A DNA stretch of 64,000 nt from Dysidea avara (lineage: Eukaryota > Porifera > Demospongiae > Dictyoceratida > Dysideidae). Where the stretch lies: contig NC_089275.1 in the NCBI RefSeq assembly GCF_963678975.1, positions 28,519,977 through 28,583,976 of the forward strand, in the 5' to 3' direction. The notes beneath the pieces were generated by a model, which was not told where the DNA came from, made no database searches, and worked only from the letters and a program-made list of their open reading frames with translations. The position numbers and the translations under genes were made by a program. Shown here in pieces: positions 43,001 through 45,216 of this stretch (its first letter is position 1; every line of letters begins with the position of its first letter).

Positions 43001-43637
43001 TGCAATAGAACGCTCAAATGCATTGTACACGCAGTAGATTGATACTCACTACTAGAACAGTCATTTTGTAGTGAAATACTCTAATAGAGAATTCACTGTT
43101 TAAAATGATGTTCCAAGATTATTGTTGTTAACCTAGGAACATATTGTAAACATAATGGGAACATTGAAAAACATTATAGGTGAAAATTTTGGGAAAACCC
43201 TGAAAGCATTTTGGGCAAAATTTTGAGCATATTTGACTCAGGCCTAGTAATGTACATGGCCACTATACATAATTTATACTTTTGTTTCCTACAACTTACT
43301 ATATAGCAAGTACACATGATGATACCCAATGTGCTAGGAAAAGTGTAACAATAAATTCAACAGTACTGAGAAGCTATGATAATGTCGTCAGTAATGATTG
43401 TACCCTATCAGAGGGGTGTGCTACTTCTACACATGTGGAATCATCAAATGTTTATAAGTAGTTATTATTCATAGTAATTCTACCTTATATGTTGCATCAG
43501 TGTCTGTAGGTAACCCTCACAGTGTTGATGATGTCTATGAGACCAAGGTTACACCAGAAAGAAATGAAGAGTCTATGTCAACCTTCAAAAGTGTGAAGCA
43601 CCATGAAGAAGAAATTACTGAAGAATCTCATCTTTGA
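1386..43637 (+). CDS. Adhesion G protein-coupled receptor (whole span, 20 exons plus one skipped exon)
   Basis: Seven-transmembrane receptor of the adhesion GPCR class (GPCR family B2), expected at the plasma membrane, with self-cleavage at the GPS and a tethered agonist just after it. I joined 20 exons by eye; every junction is GT-AG and keeps phase, giving 695 residues with the 5' end outside the window. In order: the last part of a Cys-containing extracellular module (C, W, C pattern), GAIN domain, GPS with HLT/S, TM1-TM7 and a short tail. Diagnostic stretches are LLHYFFLAAFSWMLCEG (TM3), Cys at the TM3 start and in the RCWIS loop (the usual disulfide), and LLGTTWVFGIL (TM6). Introns reach 13.6 kb (TM2-TM3) because of repeats. 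The ligand and subfamily cannot be told from this part; TM3 and TM6 look closest to latrophilin/EGF-TM7-like receptors from memory. Confidence 0.9.
2027..2087 (+). CDS. Receptor exon: GAIN domain
   Basis: Acceptor AATTGTAG, donor GTAGGTA. It completes a Phe codon, then encodes ATVQLNNEEVDQLFIQNVTE and ends in phase 0. Helical, acidic, with one N-glycosylation sequon (NVT); consistent with GAIN subdomain A. Confidence 0.8.
2088..4013. other. Intron with one degenerate interspersed repeat
   Basis: No gene. About 2810-3330 resembles 13130-13640 in another intron of this gene (shared blocks around GTGCCTTTT, GTCTGCC and CTTCTTCATG), so it is an old interspersed repeat. The remainder is unique AT-rich sequence. 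Confidence 0.5.
4014..4085 (+). CDS. Receptor exon: GAIN domain
   Basis: Acceptor TTTCTTTTAG, donor GTATGA; 24 codons in phase 0-0 beginning DFAEVLDIVFDEEN. Acidic helix-rich sequence continuing GAIN subdomain A. Immediately 3' of it the intron carries an F1 hairpin and a satellite array. Confidence 0.8.
4173..4600. repeat. F1 hairpin (foldback MITE)
   Basis: A long inverted repeat: ATCTAATCCAAAACAGCC at 4173 is mirrored by its complement ending at 4500, and most of the arms between pair. The right side continues with the outer-arm sequence and a strong splice-acceptor-like tract (CTCTACCACAG then GAAGAAGAAAAGATG) near 4582. Nearly the same hairpin forms the centre of the giant element at 23.35-23.86 kb. 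Here only its right flank carries satellite. Confidence 0.85.
4670..6555 (+). repeat. 31-bp satellite array (forward orientation)
   Basis: Tandem units of about 30-31 bp. A conserved core (TAGCTGAACTCTCTACA) alternates with 13-14 bp spacers that fall into a few classes such as GGGTGATTTGTTTG, AGGTAACTTCTTC and TGATGGTTTCTTTG. A higher-order duplication of about 659 bp is visible: the segment starting near 5461 recurs near 6121. No open frame is conserved through it. Confidence 0.95.
6556..7397 (-). mobile_element. TIR module R2, inner to outer (right end of a half foldback element)
   Basis: Starts with the GACTGCTCTATTAGAGTATC motif next to the satellite and ends with the terminal sequence CTACCGTGTTTCTTGAT. 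It matches the terminal modules at 28450-29301 (same orientation) and at 19794-20620 and 60995-61810 (opposite). With the F1 hairpin and the array before it, the block 4173-7397 has the layout of one half of the 9.5-kb element. Short frames inside recur in other copies but are broken, so I do not call a protein. Confidence 0.8.
7640..8102 (-). repeat. GCATAAT-type MITE
   Basis: The right end reads GGCATAATTTCAGCATCCC TAA, the reverse of the start of the element at 10796 (TTAGGGATGC). Inside lies GACTGCTCTATTAGAGTATTTCGATCT. Internal blocks with CATAATG and CCAAATTATT are shared with the copies at 10.80 and 42.87 kb. The left end is poorly defined. Confidence 0.5.
8551..8720. repeat. Small foldback repeat F5
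   Basis: ATCATAGACATAAAAGTAGTG at the left is mirrored by the right end (CACTACTTGTTTATGAT). The centre holds AGTCTATACCCATGACTAAGT. Related copies lie at 10048-10224 and about 17605-17770. Confidence 0.7.
8760..9112 (+). repeat. Interspersed repeat R5 (copy 1)
   Basis: Shares blocks such as TTGACACCTTGTGCTGTCAG, ACACAAAGGAGGACAAAAG and ACTGGTGAACCAG with 10270-10798 plus 11240-11740 and with 37010-37745. It directly follows a copy of foldback F5, as the second copy does, so the two may be one unit. It stops at the start of the element at 9115. Confidence 0.6.
9115..10010 (+). mobile_element. Element E2 (TIR module plus tRNA-like segment), copy a
   Basis: Begins with the terminal sequence ATCAAGACACACAGTATTGT of the foldback family, continues with a diverged R2-type module, passes the motif GAGATACTCTAATGGAG at about 9737 and a tRNA-like segment on the - strand, and ends near GTGTACTCTAATAGAGTAC. 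Two more copies lie at 39105-40100 (reverse) and 57064-58746. Confidence 0.7.
9797..9865 (-). other. tRNA-like segment within E2
   Basis: Read on the - strand it has an A-box-like GTGGTTCAGTGGTTGAGGAT and a B-box-like GGTTCAAACTC. The acceptor ends do not pair and the T stem has a mismatch, so it is a tRNA-derived promoter-like part of a repeat, not a working tRNA gene. Confidence 0.5.
10048..10224. repeat. Small foldback repeat F5 (copy 2)
   Basis: GATCATAGAAAAAAGTAGGG at the left end is mirrored by CCCTACTTTTTATTTCTATGAT at the right (shown with gaps in pairing). Same centre as the copy at 8551. An R5 repeat follows at once. Confidence 0.7.
10270..11740 (+). repeat. Interspersed repeat R5 (copy 2), split by a MITE
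   Basis: The left part (to about 10795) and the right part (from about 11240, ATTGTACGTACTGTGG) are contiguous in the copy at 37010-37745. The intervening 0.44 kb is therefore an insertion. Reading frames in it are short and not conserved between copies. Confidence 0.65.
10796..11239 (+). repeat. GCATAAT-type MITE inserted in R5
   Basis: Starts TTAGGGATGCAGCGGTTATG and ends in sequence related to its own start (AGCATAATAGCCTCATGCC). It carries four successive variants of the motif CTCTAATAGAGCAGTCA at 10942-11040. The flanking R5 copy shows where it went in, next to TATTGT on both sides, which may be a target duplication. Confidence 0.6.
11862..12003 (+). CDS. Receptor exon: GAIN domain
   Basis: Acceptor TATCATTACAG, donor GTTAGT. 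Phase 0 in, phase 1 out; encodes NKAQTTKTESERLLATSEQ and on to ...TILIGSRNNI. Helical subdomain A sequence with an NET sequon. An alternative acceptor at about 11826 would add 12 codons. Confidence 0.75.
12741..12887 (+). CDS. Receptor exon: GAIN domain
   Basis: Acceptor TACTTTTTAG, donor GTGAAG. Phase 1 in and out; begins AIEVVIPTEESLSMKGSIT. The switch to beta-strand-rich sequence (SITLPETSSSVFG, TFQIPSAVIL) marks GAIN subdomain B. Confidence 0.8.
12888..14003. other. Intron with one degenerate interspersed repeat
   Basis: No gene. About 13130-13640 is the counterpart of the degenerate repeat at 2810-3330. The rest is unassigned AT-rich sequence. Confidence 0.45.
14004..14085 (+). CDS. Receptor exon: GAIN domain, subdomain B
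   Basis: Acceptor AGTGACACAG, donor GTATGC. Phase 1 in, phase 2 out; encodes VGLFVHIGRRVPVISSIIRN. The nearer upstream AG (13994) would run into a stop, so the acceptor at 14003 is chosen by frame. Confidence 0.8.
14134..14239 (+). CDS. Receptor exon: GAIN domain, last strands
   Basis: Acceptor TTGACTCTAG, donor GTAAGG; intron before it only 48 bp. Phase 2 in, phase 0 out. Encodes SNRVESLILSIQIS and ends in GNETVPMTFNTGN, the shape that precedes the GPS in adhesion GPCRs. Confidence 0.85.
14723..14775 (+). CDS. Receptor exon: GPS, first part
   Basis: Acceptor CTTCACACAG, donor GTATGA. Encodes NNTYCAFFNLS, the first Cys strand of the GPS (usual form C.FWN.). The following 75 bp is a multiple of three and open, so it could be read through; removing it gives a normal GPS length. 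Confidence 0.7.
14851..14989 (+). CDS. Receptor exon: GPS cleavage site and tethered agonist
   Basis: Acceptor CCAATCAAAG, donor GTAATG (a donor at 14962 is also possible). Encodes SFSTDGISTDG, then VQCSTTHLTSFAVLVD. Cleavage is expected between T and S of HLTS; the residues after it form the tethered agonist. The usual second and fourth GPS cysteines are absent. Confidence 0.8.
15002..15659. repeat. Foldback MITE, 658 bp
   Basis: GGGAATTAGTAAAACGTGGA at the left is mirrored by TCCACATTTTACTAATTCCC at the right. The arms pair over roughly 240 bp with a loop around 15240-15400. It lies 12 bp after the GPS exon, so its left arm starts almost at the donor site. Confidence 0.9.
15789..16235. mobile_element. 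TIR element carrying an exon-like fragment
   Basis: Left end GGCCCTTATTCAGTGATTAT and right end (ATAATCACCAAATAGGGGCC) are inverted repeats that extend through the GAGAAACTAATAAT block. Inside, 15957-16108 is open, less AT-rich than its surroundings and preceded by an acceptor-like tract (CTTTCACCAG); see the next entry. No transposase is present. Confidence 0.75.
15957..16108 (+). pseudogene. Exon-like open segment of unknown origin
   Basis: About 50 codons, including RDRQLFFDSELKARFDEVDR and ending FAKENNRQYIAH...*. Composition and charged-helix pattern look like real protein, but I do not recognise the family. It is enclosed by the TIRs of the element at 15789-16235 and may be a captured gene piece. 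The frame on the other strand (15877-16098) is also open, which weakens the case. Confidence 0.35.
16578..17145. repeat. TIR MITE, 568 bp
   Basis: TATAGCTGGTTATTTTCGAA at the left and its inverted counterpart ending CCAGCTATA at the right. Internal inverted blocks around TTCGAAAATAAATTCCCA. Ends resemble those of 31857-32451 (TATA, then TTTTCGGATATTTCG). No coding. Confidence 0.75.
17249..17349 (+). CDS. Receptor exon: TM1
   Basis: Acceptor TTTATCATAG, donor GTGAGC. Phase 0 in, phase 2 out. Encodes GSVESKALTVISYIGCAVSI then VCLLIAVMLFIS, the adhesion GPCR TM1 with the usual ALTVISYIGC start. Confidence 0.9.
17396..17507 (+). CDS. Receptor exon: TM2
   Basis: Intron before it is 46 bp. Acceptor GGTTCAAACAG, donor GTAAGA. 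Phase 2 in, phase 0 out. Encodes RKKVFNLKQHFVHTNLSIAL followed by LLGLITFVSGVEA; the H.NLSIALLLG core is typical of TM2. Confidence 0.9.
17605..17870. repeat. Foldback F5 plus start of R5 (copy 3, truncated)
   Basis: Contains AGTCTATACCCAAGACTGAA and the mirrored block, then ACTGGTGAACCAG, as at 8.55 and 10.05 kb. The left arm is diverged and R5 is cut short. Confidence 0.6.
17871..18359. other. Unassigned intron sequence
   Basis: No open frame, hairpin or match to other repeats of the window that I could see. Confidence 0.3.
18360..18720 (+). repeat. Interspersed repeat with internal (GGAAT)n array
   Basis: The block 18575-18630 is built of GGAATGGAATGGT-type pentamers. Flanking sequence on both sides (GCAGGCCTTGATTTAAT; AGTGGTCACTTCTTT; TTCTAACAAAGACCACCTCT) recurs inverted at 29530-29950, so the pentamers belong to a larger dispersed element. 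Confidence 0.7.
18721..19427. other. Unassigned intron sequence
   Basis: No gene or clear repeat. A short piece near 19381 (ACAGCCAAACTGTTTTTGCA) resembles the end of F1 hairpins. Confidence 0.3.
19428..19792 (-). mobile_element. LINE fragment, 3' part (interrupted by the giant element)
   Basis: On the - strand it encodes RHSYFHRLPSLWNAIPILDL and ends NNNCTLHYLCPCS, the C-terminal end of the LINE ORF2 seen complete at 49.8-52.1 kb, then a 3' UTR ending GCCATAAAGCC and a (TAAA)n-like tail at 19428-19450. Its upstream part is at 29302-29420, so the 9.5-kb element has split it. Confidence 0.85.
19794..20620 (+). repeat. R2 terminal module, left
   Basis: Terminal sequence, a subterminal hairpin (ACACACGATAGTATGT type), then two diverged subunits each holding a version of TTTACCCTGTAGGCGTGACA (seen here reversed near 20235 and 20435). 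The inner edge is GAGATACTCTAATAGAACAG at about 20585. About 95% alike by eye to 60995-61810. Confidence 0.85.
20621..23332 (-). repeat. 31-bp satellite array (reverse orientation)
   Basis: Units read TGTAGAGAGTTCAGCTACAA with spacers such as ACAAATCACCC. From about 21.6 kb an eight-unit higher-order repeat of roughly 245 bp is clear: GAAGAAGTTACATTGTAGAG recurs about every 205-245 bp (near 21650, 21892, 22135, 22378, 22583, 22828, 23070). A LINE fragment interrupts it at 20932-21413. Confidence 0.95.
20932..21413 (+). mobile_element. 5'-truncated LINE copy inserted in the satellite
   Basis: Encodes NSYFYRLPRLWNSLPIIDLS and continues to LANFDNTPCTFH*, the last ~55 residues of the LINE ORF2, followed by a 3' UTR and an AATTAAATTAAA tail. 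The satellite unit it split is intact in the copy near 62050 (CACCCAGTAGAAAGTTCCGC), and GTAG flanks both sides here. Its first 83 bp form a perfect 36-bp inverted repeat with an 11-bp loop. Confidence 0.9.
23340..23865. repeat. F1 hairpin at the centre of the giant palindrome
   Basis: Arms extend from CTTCCTATAGTAAAGAAAAA on the left to the mirrored TTTTTTCTTTACTACAGGAAG on the right (listed with a break in pairing), through CCGGCCATAGGCCAGC and CCAAAACAGCCAAGC. The loop is near 23600. This is the longest F1 copy and is where satellite orientation flips. Confidence 0.9.
23929..24169. repeat. MITE with 43-bp TIRs, 240 bp
   Basis: GTGACCGGATTTGAGAAAAG at 23931 is repeated inverted at 24148-24167; the arms extend 43 bp with one mismatch and include TCTTCCACACACATCCAATT. 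The related flank at 4650 lacks it, giving an empty site (AATACATATATTTATTACAG). An AT target duplication is possible. Confidence 0.85.
24190..28449 (+). repeat. 31-bp satellite array (forward orientation)
   Basis: About 135 units, same monomer as the other arrays. A 640-bp tandem duplication is clear: 26880-27519 and 27520-28159 match unit by unit, including rare variants such as GTACCTGAACTCTCACATGA at 26941 and 27581. Confidence 0.95.
28450..29301 (-). repeat. R2 terminal module, right
   Basis: Begins at the GACTGCTCTATTAGAGTATC motif, holds TTTATCTGGTAGGCGTGGCA and TTTACCCTGTAGGCGTGACA about 205 bp apart, an (ATA)n microsatellite at 28661-28684, and ends at the terminal sequence. Closest to 6556-7397; more diverged from the left module, so the two ends of the element are not a recent perfect inversion. 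Confidence 0.85.
29302..29420 (-). mobile_element. LINE fragment, upstream part of the split copy
   Basis: The - strand reads FNINNYITFNSTNTRSGFSN and on to LNN, matching FDINRYITFTQGHTRSSTHN of the LINE at 51.8 kb. It continues directly into the fragment at 19428-19792 once the giant element is removed. Confidence 0.8.
29530..29950 (-). repeat. Interspersed repeat with (GGAAT)n array, inverted copy
   Basis: CCATTCCACCATTCCATTCC-type pentamers at 29612-29690, flanked by GGTCACTTCTTT-like and CAGGCCTTAAATTAAT sequence in inverted order relative to 18360-18720. Confidence 0.7.
30105..30615. repeat. hAT-like MITE (CAGnGGnGGATCCAG ends)
   Basis: Left end CAGTGGTGGATCCAGAGAAG, right end (reversed) CAGGAGCGCATCCAGGATTA. 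A C-rich run follows the left end, then two copies of the CTCTAATAGA.CAGTCA motif at 30177-30230. The flanks share only TATAG, so a clean 8-bp duplication is not shown. Confidence 0.5.
30968..31025 (+). repeat. (CACG)n / (CA)n microsatellite
   Basis: Tetranucleotide GCAC repeated about nine times, with CA dinucleotides on either side. It lies 60 bp before the TM3 exon. Confidence 0.95.
31084..31240 (+). CDS. Receptor exon: TM3 and intracellular loop 2
   Basis: Acceptor TTTTAAAG, donor GTGAGT. Phase 0 in, phase 1 out. Encodes GTCLSVTILLHYFFLAAFSW then MLCEGILMFIMIKLVF, the most diagnostic segment of the gene. The Cys is the conserved extracellular one at the top of TM3. Confidence 0.95.
31298..31364 (+). 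CDS. Receptor exon: TM4
   Basis: 57-bp intron before it; acceptor TATATTCAG, donor GTATGT. Phase 1 in, phase 2 out. Encodes GLPIPIVVVSAALSHEHYGI, the usual GLP..VV.VS TM4. Confidence 0.9.
31420..31740. repeat. F1 hairpin (diverged)
   Basis: CATAACAACCAAGCTGTGAA at the left, AACAGCTTAGTTATTTTGGC at the right, with arms through TTGTAAAATCAAAGG and CCTTTGATTTCACA. More mutated than the other copies. Confidence 0.7.
31857..32451. repeat. TIR MITE, 595 bp
   Basis: TATAGCAGGAAATTTCTGGA at the left and TCCAGAGGGTGTAATTTTTG at the right when reversed; TIRs of about 38 bp at roughly 80% identity. Contains an internal frame at 32130-32363 with no recognisable product. Confidence 0.75.
32455..32960 (+). 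repeat. Degenerate 31-bp satellite
   Basis: Units such as CTCTACAGGGCGACTTGTTT and TAGCTGAACTCTC, heavily mutated and of irregular spacing; an old relic of the same satellite. Confidence 0.75.
33180..33960 (+). pseudogene. Decayed LINE reverse transcriptase
   Basis: Reading across frames gives VDDVVVYV (catalytic [FYV]xDD region), KYLGVARSK and then HVSAKVLNFLHHHMYT... ISILDYAVWN, the order found in LINE ORF2 downstream of the active site. Several stops and shifts; no function expected. Confidence 0.65.
34085..34260 (+). repeat. Interspersed repeat (pair with 41580-41770)
   Basis: Shares GGGCCTGTGATCTGTTTTTG-like and TTGGACTATTAGTTCCAACA blocks in the same order with 41580-41770. No coding. 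Confidence 0.7.
34300..35412 (-). mobile_element. Degenerate R2-type copy split by a MITE
   Basis: Left part holds ATTTACCTGGTAGGTGTGGC and AATTTTCAGCTTCTTTCTAT, right part ends CATTTGTCTTGCT after GAGCCACATGACATACTATG, matching the terminal module order. The insert at 34566-35023 is absent from other copies. Confidence 0.7.
34566..35023. repeat. TIR MITE, 458 bp, nested in an R2 copy
   Basis: ATAGGCACCAGCCTATTAT at the left and its inverse (ATAATAGGCTGGTGCCTAT) at the right, perfect over 19 bp. Flanks read CACAA on both sides, a probable target duplication. Internal GCATAAT sequence resembles the MITE at 10.80 kb. Confidence 0.85.
35631..35697 (+). CDS. Receptor exon: extracellular loop 2 and TM5 start
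   Basis: Acceptor TTTCTCATAG, donor GTTAGA. Phase 2 in, phase 0 out. Encodes RCWISEKNGAIWAFIGPMLL; the Cys partners the one before TM3, and IWAFIGP is typical of TM5. Confidence 0.95.
35747..35844 (+). CDS. Receptor exon: TM5 end and intracellular loop 3
   Basis: 49-bp intron before it; acceptor ACTTTTTCAG, donor GTAAGG. Phase 0 in, phase 2 out. Encodes MNLFILVIAIYEVFKSKYSN and the Thr/Ala/Glu-rich loop. Confidence 0.9.
36269..36545. repeat. Foldback MITE, 277 bp
   Basis: Nearly perfect palindrome centred at about 36408: AGTAGTGTTATAATCCCTAC is mirrored by GTAGGGATATAACACTTCT and the arms extend to ACAAGTATTTCAAAAAGTTT at the left end. Confidence 0.9.
36655..37010 (-). pseudogene. LINE fragment (ORF2 C-terminus)
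   Basis: The - strand reads RAARFVMNNYNRTASVTEML, a stop, then RNNLRASLMYKIINDMVDIN and ...FLQLPTRVNAYKNSFFPFTI, matching the ends of LINE ORF2 (compare AARFVLN and LPTRIDVYKYSFLP at 60.5-60.8 kb). A different LINE lineage from the 49.8-kb copy. Confidence 0.8.
37010..37745 (+). repeat. Interspersed repeat R5 (longest copy)
   Basis: Contains TCCATTACGCTTCGTTTTTG twice in related form, ATCGACACTTTTTGCTGTCA, ACACAAAGGAGGACACTGGT and AAGCCCGTAGCCTTAGCCGT. It is uninterrupted and defines the insertion in the 10.27-kb copy. Confidence 0.65.
37746..38655. other. Intron with short GGTACCTGCCCTACA repeats
   Basis: Around 38030-38110 the phrase TACCTGCCCTACA recurs four times; the same phrase with TGCAGG lies at 35893-36190 in the previous part of this intron. 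Otherwise unassigned. Confidence 0.5.
38664..39104. repeat. F1 hairpin with right outer arm
   Basis: ATCCACACAAAAACAGCCAA at 38664 is mirrored to 38939. The right outer arm continues through GCCTCAAAACCAACCTATGG to TCTATATAGATAC and GATAATATTATTGTAA, where an E2 element begins. Confidence 0.85.
39105..40100 (-). mobile_element. Element E2, copy b (reverse orientation)
   Basis: Runs from TACTCTAATAGAGTGCAC to the terminal CCGCACGACACACAGTATA. A 65-bp stretch with CTTTCTTCCTGTAAATATAC is duplicated near its end (39975 and 40040). Mirror-image F1 sequences flank it on both sides (GATAATATTATTGTAA and TTACAATAATATTATT). Confidence 0.75.
39281..39345 (+). other. tRNA-like segment within E2 (copy b)
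   Basis: A-box-like GTGGTTCAATGGTTAAGG (39287) and B-box-like GGTTCAAACTC (39332), about 44 bp apart. Spacing and sequence suit RNA polymerase III, but a cloverleaf does not close. Confidence 0.55.
40380..40695. repeat. F1 hairpin with left outer arm, partly deleted
   Basis: AATATTATTACCAAATATTG to GAAAAGAAGAAATGTGAGTA, then AAACAACCAAGCTGTG and the mirrored AGCTTGGATGTTTTTGTGTG. It mirrors the hairpin at 38664-39104 across E2. The TM6 exon follows 50 bp later. Confidence 0.8.
40747..40873 (+). CDS. Receptor exon: TM6 and start of TM7
   Basis: Acceptor AATCATTATAG, donor GTAAGT. Phase 2 in, phase 0 out. Encodes KSLLKAAVIFVPLLGTTWVF then GILAVNENTTVFAWIFTILN. LLGTTWVFG is the TM6 hallmark; the extracellular loop has the NTT sequon. 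Confidence 0.95.
40923..40964 (+). CDS. Receptor exon: TM7 end
   Basis: A 14-codon exon, GLLILILYVLRNEK, after an intron of only 49 bp (GTAAGT...TTTTAATAG). Phase 0 both ends. Completes TM7 (LNSLQGLLILILYVLRN). Confidence 0.95.
40965..42479. other. Intron with one interspersed repeat
   Basis: 41580-41770 pairs with 34085-34260. At 41889 a single GACTGCTCTATTAGAGTAGC motif occurs. No gene seen; the frame at 42258-42596 is open by chance except for the tail exon it overlaps. Confidence 0.5.
42480..42548 (+). CDS. Receptor exon: cytoplasmic tail
   Basis: Acceptor TATTTTACAG, donor GTAAGT. Phase 0 both ends; FLSIVRNKWNSISGTESSYI. The R.KW pattern just after TM7 suits the start of an adhesion GPCR tail. 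Confidence 0.8.
42602..42644 (+). CDS. Receptor exon: cytoplasmic tail
   Basis: 53-bp intron before it; acceptor TTTAATGCAG, donor GTGAGT. Encodes SKGHSVPKKAKHFE, basic, phase 0 in and phase 1 out. Confidence 0.75.
42867..43249 (+). repeat. GCATAAT-type MITE with four motif copies
   Basis: Begins near ATGCCAGCATAATATAAACA and ends GTATTTGACTCAGGCC-like sequence; holds CCCTAATAGAGCAGTCAG, TGCAATAGAACGCTCA, CACTACTAGAACAGTCA and CTCTAATAGAGAATTCAC at 42968-43092. Same family as 10.80 kb by motif order. Confidence 0.5.
43307..43461 (+). CDS. Receptor exon: cytoplasmic tail, likely terminal with stop
   Basis: Acceptor TTACTATATAG, phase 1 in. Encodes TSTHDDTQCARKSVTINSTV and on to VESSNVYK then TAG at 43459. 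In the paralogue at 59561 the matching position has TTT|GTAAGTA, a normal donor; here it reads TTT|ATAAGTA. Without that donor the frame ends four codons later. Confidence 0.75.
43510..43637 (+). CDS. Former last tail exon, probably skipped
   Basis: Acceptor TGTCTGTAG, phase 1 in, ending ...EEEITEESHL then TGA. It aligns with the paralogous exon at 59772-59902 (NP..DD.., ERSEP, STFQSSKHHKEEITKEF). It can be joined in frame only if the mutated AT donor at 43454 is used. Amino-acid similarity shows it was coding until recently. Confidence 0.6.
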
Positions 43638-43859
43638 CTATGCAATTGTACTATACAAAAGGTTCCTTTAATATTACACATGCTTCATATACATACAGGG
43701 TGTATATTAGATAATTTTGTAGATAGGTTTACTTTTAATACATTGCACACTAACATAATAGATCTAGAATGATTGAGTCTTGTATAACAATCCAGATTTT
43801 GTTTGTTAACAAAGTTCCAGCAAGACATCACTGCCTGCTTGTGTTTTATCTATGATCTT

Positions 43860-43865
43860 AATAAA
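43860..43865 (+). terminator. Polyadenylation signal of the receptor gene
   Basis: AATAAA about 220 bp after the last possible stop codon, in a plain 3' UTR. The only canonical signal I saw between the tail exons and the next mobile element. Confidence 0.55.
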
Positions 43866-43929
43866 ATGGTTATTTCAGTAAAGATGTATACAATGGCTCG
43901 ATTGGCTTTAAAATAATATTAATACTACG

Positions 43930-44823
43930 CAGGGGCGTATCTAGCCCAAACATGATGCCTACTCCAGTGAACAACCTGTGTGGGTTCATACATGCATTCA
44001 TAAAATTGTTTTTAAGTGCATGGTATGGCTAACTACAGTTATTAACTCTTATCTGTATGCATACAGAATAGCTCATCAGTCTACAATCACTCCATACTAG
44101 TCTCTAGTTACGATGCATGCATCGATTGTGGGACTGCAGCATCACGTGCGACACAAAAGGATACTTCCAACTCATAATGAGCTATGCAACTGAACCGATA
44201 GATTTCTTGCACTGACTCGTACATATGCAGATCACAAAACGCATGACACCGGTTCATCTACGTACTCAGTAGGGGCATCCATTCCGTGCAACCACGTACC
44301 AACTCTACCACACCCTGCTGAGTGGTCCTACAAAGTATCATCAGCAGTTCTCTCACGTTATTCCCTCGTCGTAGTTGTATCACAATAAATCCGGGCACAG
44401 TTTACTCAGTACTAGACCTCTGCCTGCTGAAATCAAGTAGCCAAACAGCTAGTTGTCTTGAGTATTTTCCACTTCACGCGTTCTATGTACTCCAAACTAT
44501 CATCACTTCGATGTTCGCTTTGATGAGACTACAGCATTCATTTTGGGCGGGCACATCTCCGTTTTTCAGATTTAAATATGGTAACTCGTAATCTACGGGG
44601 CTATTATTAGAAGTCAGACTCTTAATTAAACGCGCAGCGCTTATTTTCCATGCAAGAATTCGCTGCAAGCGTCCGCTACAGTCAGTGGTTCCCTAGTGGA
44701 TAGAGTGAACAGCGTATTCATGCGTGGCCCTTGTGCGTGGCTGCCACGCCAGAAGATTTTCTGATGCCCGGGCAAGATGCCTGGGCAAATTCCCAGGTAT
44801 GCCCGGGTGTAGATACACCACTG
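43930..44823. mobile_element. hAT-like non-autonomous element, 894 bp, with 8-bp TSD
   Basis: Starts CAGGGGCGTATCTAGCCC and ends (reversed) CAGTGGTGTATCTACACCC. A perfect 8-bp duplication ATACTACG flanks it (43922-43929 and 44824-44831), the hallmark of hAT elements. Less AT-rich than its surroundings; no transposase. Confidence 0.85.
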
Positions 44824-45129
44824 ATACTACGTGGTGGAGACTTTTCAAAGTAGGCAGGTGAGGAAGCTGCTTCACCAAAAATAATAAACTGATGATTCAA
44901 CGGAGATTAGTCCGAGAAGCACTGGAAGTTTCTAGATTGTTATGTTCTAGATGCATTGAAACATTGCATTAATAAAGTTCATATGCAAAATACAGTATAC
45001 ATATCAGTAAGTGTCGAAGCTTCAAGGGGTTCCTGAAGTTGTCAGGTTGAAAGTGGTCAAGCAAGATTGATATACCCTAATAGTGCTGGGAACCGGTATG
45101 CAAAAAAACTGGTTGTTAACTGGTATTGT

Positions 45130-45207
45130 CTATAGAGCATTTTCAACACGTGATCCGGGTTACGCAATCATTTTGTTCGCCTACGCGTCCGCCATATTGG
45201 TGAACCA
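45130..45207 (+). repeat. Left TIR of transposon 1
   Basis: Matches the reverse complement of 49124-49201 at 77 of 78 positions (T versus C within ATCATTTTGTT). It holds CACGTGATCC and CCGCCATATTGG, short palindromic or CpG-bearing sites that could serve as promoter elements since the transposase ATG is 10 bp inside. Confidence 0.95.
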
Positions 45208-45216
45208 CTAGTAACA

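Noticed and set aside
44322..44591. 89-codon frame 44322-44591 and frames on the opposite strand to 44900
   Set aside because: They lie within the hAT-like non-autonomous element, whose higher GC lengthens chance frames.
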